Assembly: GCA_014860845.1 (NCBI GenBank)
Contig: JACZIY010000132.1
Coordinates: 1-8,673 of the forward strand
Length of the DNA: 8,673 bases
Origin: Anaerolineaceae bacterium
GTDB taxonomy: Bacteria; Chloroflexota; Anaerolineae; Anaerolineales; Anaerolineaceae
Direction of reading: 5' to 3'
A program made the position numbers and the translations under genes. The notes beneath the pieces are model-generated. The model was not told the origin of the DNA, made no database searches, and saw only the letters and a list, made by a program, of their open reading frames with translations. Every line of letters starts with the position of its first letter. Position 1 is the first letter of the stretch. Below, in pieces: positions 6,387-8,673 of this stretch.

Positions 6387-7236
6387 TGATACTCTCCTCC
6401 TGTACTGCAACTTTGAGTTTTCTTCCGGTTATCCAATATAGAAATGTCATCAGAGTGGCAACAACCACCGCGACACCTGGAACTGCTTTCATCCATGGCC
6501 AGGTTAAGGACGGTAATGAACTGCTGGTCAAAACTGGTAAACCTAATTTGTCATGGGCAACTTTAGATATGATTAGAACTGAGGTTCCACCGACTTCATT
6601 TTCACCATAAACCTTATCAACATAATTTACTGGATCATTCGCAATTCTCTCGTGTGCCTCAGCCAGTAAATCTGATCTCTTACCAAATTTCAAGGCACCA
6701 ATCCTACAAGCATCTACACAAGCTGGTTGATTTCCTTCCGTGATACGATCTACACACATATCACATTTCTGAATGCGTGGAAATACTTTTTCCCATTCAT
6801 ATTTCGGAATATCGAATGGGCAGGCTGCCATGCAATACCGGCATCCAATACAGATGGTTTCATCATAGATGACAGGTCCTTCTGCCGTTTTTTGCATAGC
6901 GCCTACCGGACAGGCAGATACACAAGCAGGATCGATACAATGCATGCAATTTCGTTTGATAAAGGAATAGATACTCTGGTTATTCTCTTCCTGATAGAGT
7001 TTTATAATTGTCCAATTGTCAGCGTCCAGCTCTGGTTCATTGACGGCAGGTATATCACGCCTACCTTTACAAGCGCTTTCGCATTCGCGACAACCGATAC
7101 AGGCTTTTGCATCATACAAAATACCATAGGCTTCTTCACTAGCGACTATTGAAAGGTTTATTGTCTCTGGCAAAACCATCAGTCCAGCCAACCCCATTCC
7201 TGTTGATTTTAAGAATTCTCTTCGGTCCATTGTCAT
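6367..7236 (-). CDS. Tat-exported ferredoxin-like subunit with four [4Fe-4S] sites (HybA/HmcB type)
   Basis: The 289-residue protein begins with a twin-arginine signal (DRREFLK at 4-10, then a hydrophobic stretch to about 23), so the folded Fe-S protein should be exported. Sixteen cysteines form four complete cluster sets: Cys46/49/52/56, Cys97/100/105/109, Cys129/132/135/139 and Cys158/161/173/177. This is the dimethyl-sulfoxide-reductase-B/HybA/NrfC pattern. A C-terminal helix (about 251-269) followed by GRKLK anchors it in the membrane, as in HybA and HmcB. It would carry electrons between the NrfD-like membrane subunit and the multiheme cytochrome or another periplasmic partner. ATG 7236 is preferred over TTG 7263 because AGAAGGA lies five bases upstream and the Tat motif then sits at the very N-terminus. 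The cytochrome gene ends 16 bases upstream, and the 3' end overlaps the nrfD-like gene by 20 bases. Confidence 0.9.
   Translation of the reverse strand: MTMDRREFLKSTGMGLAGLMVLPETINLSIVASEEAYGILYDAKACIGCRECESACKGRRDIPAVNEPELDADNWTIIKLYQEENNQSIYSFIKRNCMHCIDPACVSACPVGAMQKTAEGPVIYDETICIGCRYCMAACPFDIPKYEWEKVFPRIQKCDMCVDRITEGNQPACVDACRIGALKFGKRSDLLAEAHERIANDPVNYVDKVYGENEVGGTSVLIISKVAHDKLGLPVLTSSSLPSLTWPWMKAVPGVAVVVATLMTFLYWITGRKLKVAVQEESINDNNQS
6394..6400 (-). promoter_or_regulatory. Ribosome binding site deciding the NrfD-like start
   Basis: GGAGGAG on the minus strand, seven bases before ATG 6386 and inside the end of the Fe-S gene, is the strongest Shine-Dalgarno in the operon. It rules in favour of the ATG over the TTG 24 bases earlier. 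Confidence 0.7.
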
Positions 7237-7241
7237 AATAT

Positions 7242-7248
7242 TCCTTCT
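7242..7248 (-). promoter_or_regulatory. Ribosome binding site deciding the Fe-S subunit start
   Basis: AGAAGGA on the minus strand lies five bases before ATG 7236. It places the twin-arginine motif within ten residues of the N-terminus, as is normal for Tat substrates. Confidence 0.6.
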
Positions 7249-7252
7249 CTTC

Positions 7253-8338
7253 CTATTCCTCAACCAGGTCTTGTTTTCGTTCTTTGATTAGTTGATTAAT
7301 TGTTAGCGCACCGATGCTACCTATTAAAATTCCTATCAAAACACCTGTAACGCCAACATTTTCTATAGGTGGTCCTGCTTGTTTAACTTCTACTTCTGGA
7401 TACAAAGTCAAAGCAGAGATGTTTGCCTGAATGGGGGGAGGTGTGGACATCCCTACTCCATGGATACCGTGGCAATCGTAGCAAGTGGGTTTGTTGGTTA
7501 GAGAGTCGGGATCGTAATCTTCTAATAAGGTGATGGTTGTGCCATGGAAGACCATATAAGTTTCCAAAACATTGGTCTCCAGTTCATACTTCTGCATGAT
7601 TTCGGAATCTGTGTGGCAATTGGCGCACAAATCTACAGATGTCTGTCGGAATTTTGCAAGAGTTGGATCACAAATTTGGTGAACTTTATGGCAATCAACA
7701 CAATCAGGCATATCCTTACTGTCTCCGGAAAGAAGTCCTTTTCCATGAACACTGGCTTTGTATTCTTCCAGTGCATCCTGATGACAATCAGCACAAATCT
7801 GAGCCTGCCAGCTTATCGATCCATTTTCTTGTACTACATCTAAATGATCAATGTGAGTTTGATTATGAGGTTGATGACAATCTGCGCATAATGGTGTCTC
7901 TATATTTCCTTCTATAAAAAGGATGTCGTGAACGCTATCGGATACCTGTGCAAATTGCTCTTTGTGACATTTTTGGCAAGTGTCATGATAACTGGCCATA
8001 TATTCGCGTTTATTTTTTGCGGTGATTTTATTATGAGGTGCTGGAAATTTTTCATATCCCACATGGCATTCAACACATTGCATATCCTTATGAACTGATT
8101 GCCGAAACAAATCGTAATCCACTGATAAATTGAGGGTTTCTCCACTCGGCAAGGTCATTTCCCAATTGGATTGAGCATGACAACTCAAGCAATCTGCTAC
8201 CTCAGGTGTTGTTTCCTGTGGAGCAATTGGTAACGTTTCAGCCAGCACAGGTTCAGTTGAGAATACCAGGATAACACCACAGATGATTACAGCCAGAATT
8301 AATAGAAACGAATCAATAAATAAACGTTGAGTCTTCAT
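7253..8338 (-). CDS. Membrane-anchored octaheme c-type cytochrome
   Basis: The 361-residue protein has eight CXXCH heme-attachment motifs starting at Cys50, 88, 121, 151, 182, 213, 238 and 286. An N-terminal hydrophobic segment (about 8-27) ends in VLA at 31-33, which looks like a Sec signal peptide, and a C-terminal helix (about 328-349) followed by KERK is a membrane anchor. The hemes would therefore sit on the periplasmic side. The hemes fall into four similar two-heme modules, most with an SVH histidine between the pair (His83, 137, 198; VFH His265 in the fourth) and another His soon after the second motif (His102, 158, 220, 293). This suggests bis-histidine, electron-transferring hemes. 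There is no CXXCK site, so it is not an NrfA-type nitrite reductase. ATG 8338 is preferred over ATG 8344 because AAAGGA (8345-8350) abuts the latter but is six bases from the former. It likely passes electrons to or from the Fe-S/NrfD subunits encoded next. Confidence 0.88.
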   Translation of the reverse strand: MKTQRLFIDSFLLILAVIICGVILVFSTEPVLAETLPIAPQETTPEVADCLSCHAQSNWEMTLPSGETLNLSVDYDLFRQSVHKDMQCVECHVGYEKFPAPHNKITAKNKREYMASYHDTCQKCHKEQFAQVSDSVHDILFIEGNIETPLCADCHQPHNQTHIDHLDVVQENGSISWQAQICADCHQDALEEYKASVHGKGLLSGDSKDMPDCVDCHKVHQICDPTLAKFRQTSVDLCANCHTDSEIMQKYELETNVLETYMVFHGTTITLLEDYDPDSLTNKPTCYDCHGIHGVGMSTPPPIQANISALTLYPEVEVKQAGPPIENVGVTGVLIGILIGSIGALTINQLIKERKQDLVEE

Positions 8339-8344
8339 ATACAT

Positions 8345-8350
8345 TCCTTT
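8345..8350 (-). promoter_or_regulatory. Ribosome binding site deciding the cytochrome start
   Basis: AAAGGA on the minus strand directly touches ATG 8344 but stands six bases from ATG 8338, so the second ATG, two codons later, is the likely start. Confidence 0.55.
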
Positions 8351-8369
8351 ATGAATTTGTGCTTAGAAC

Positions 8370-8384
8370 AGGAGGATGCCCCCT
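8370..8384 (-). other. Small hairpin in the gap before the cytochrome gene
   Basis: On the minus strand AGGGGG pairs with CCTCCT (one G-T wobble) around a CAT loop, just after the stop of the small membrane-protein gene. No T run follows, so it is not an intrinsic terminator. It could stabilise or process the mRNA, or be chance. Confidence 0.2.
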
Positions 8385-8386
8385 AT

Positions 8387-8653
8387 TTATTGTTTTACAG
8401 TTCCAGCAACAGAAAGATTTTGACCAGTTGATTTGCGAATAGCTATAAGAGTAATTGAAAGTAAATATACACCCAGAAAGAATATTATCCAGGCTAAAGC
8501 TTTGTGATCAGTCACAAATAAAGTTACAGATAGCACTGTTGCTGCAACAAATGTACATGGACAGGCAATCTTGAGAGGTTCAAGGCTTATTTTCATTAAC
8601 CCTAAATAAATCAGATACCCTACAACTACTAATCCTACGACGAAATAAAACAT
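8387..8653 (-). CDS. Small three-helix membrane protein, unknown function
   Basis: I do not recognise this 88-residue protein. It has three hydrophobic helices (about 3-20, 29-47 and 52-72) and a short polar tail. A Cys31-Pro32-Cys33 motif sits at the start of the second helix, and only His50 and a few charges interrupt the hydrophobic stretches. The ATG at 8653 is supported by GAGG (8660-8663) six bases upstream. It is 48 bases upstream of the cytochrome start on the same strand, so it is probably the first visible gene of the redox operon. Small membrane subunits accompany some NrfD-type complexes (for example Hmc), so an accessory subunit or assembly factor is possible, but this is inference. 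Its promoter and any earlier operon genes lie beyond the right edge; only 20 bases remain. Confidence 0.65.
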   Translation of the reverse strand: MFYFVVGLVVVGYLIYLGLMKISLEPLKIACPCTFVAATVLSVTLFVTDHKALAWIIFFLGVYLLSITLIAIRKSTGQNLSVAGTVKQ

Positions 8654-8673
8654 CTCACACCTCGATTCAAGTA

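Noticed and set aside
6727..7152. Plus-strand reading frame of 141 codons
   Set aside because: It lies entirely antisense to the Fe-S subunit, whose four complete cysteine sets leave no doubt about the coding strand; no ribosome binding site or recognisable motif.
7544..7917. Two overlapping plus-strand frames opposite the cytochrome gene
   Set aside because: They are antisense to four CXXCH-coding sites; no independent support.
7253..8338. NrfA-type ammonia-forming nitrite reductase
   Set aside because: All heme motifs are CXXCH; the CXXCK active-site motif is missing and the protein has a C-terminal membrane anchor.
1..8673. CRISPR arrays, tRNAs, insertion sequences, phage attachment sites
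   Set aside because: I found no direct-repeat arrays, tRNA-like cloverleaf ends, transposase motifs or flanking duplications when reading both strands.

Overview
The window reads as a bacterial chromosome of low-to-moderate GC, roughly 40 % by eye. It carries two divergently organised functional blocks that converge near position 4440. There are no tRNA or rRNA genes, CRISPR repeats, transposases or integrases. Gene style and content suggest an anaerobic or facultative bacterium, with Chloroflexota (Anaerolineae-like) my best guess. The grounds are a GT20 synthase with a VDRLEPSKN signature, a propeller/MoaD-like gene pair, and a multiheme cytochrome/Fe-S/NrfD operon. This placement is inference from remembered family resemblance, not a computed result.

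Plus strand, 1-1865. A good sigma-70-type promoter at 2-30 precedes a short unrecognised reading frame (56-292) that may be a gene remnant. Next comes a tightly coupled pair: a cytoplasmic Asp-box (BNR) beta-propeller protein (385-1500) and a MoaD/ThiS-type ubiquitin-fold protein ending in Gly-Gly (1497-1793). They share an ATGA stop/start overlap and are closed by a clear intrinsic terminator (1830-1865).

Plus strand, 1866-4423. An AT-rich leader of about 240 nt holds promoter-like sequences, then the trehalose pathway: otsA (trehalose-6-phosphate synthase, 2114-3613) and otsB (trehalose-6-phosphate phosphatase, 3650-4423). A 12-codon reading frame with its own good ribosome binding site lies exactly between them, overlapping the otsA stop and ending one base before the otsB ATG. 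Together the two enzymes turn a nucleotide-activated glucose plus glucose-6-phosphate into trehalose, a compatible solute and stress protectant.

Minus strand, 8653 down to 4459. This is a compact operon for a membrane-bound periplasm-facing redox module. In transcription order it encodes a small three-helix membrane protein (8387-8653), a membrane-anchored octaheme c-type cytochrome (7253-8338), a Tat-exported four-cluster ferredoxin subunit with a C-terminal membrane anchor (6367-7236), a ten-helix NrfD/HybB-type quinone-interacting subunit (5127-6386), and an OmpR-type response regulator (4459-5130). The last two junctions overlap. No catalytic subunit (molybdopterin enzyme, hydrogenase or nitrite reductase) is present, so the module looks like an electron-transfer connector between the quinone pool and periplasmic cytochromes. 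The operon may begin upstream of the right edge.

The most interesting points are the propeller/ubiquitin-like pair, the mini-frame in the ots operon, the redox module without a catalytic subunit, and a response regulator translationally coupled to the membrane subunit with no histidine kinase nearby.
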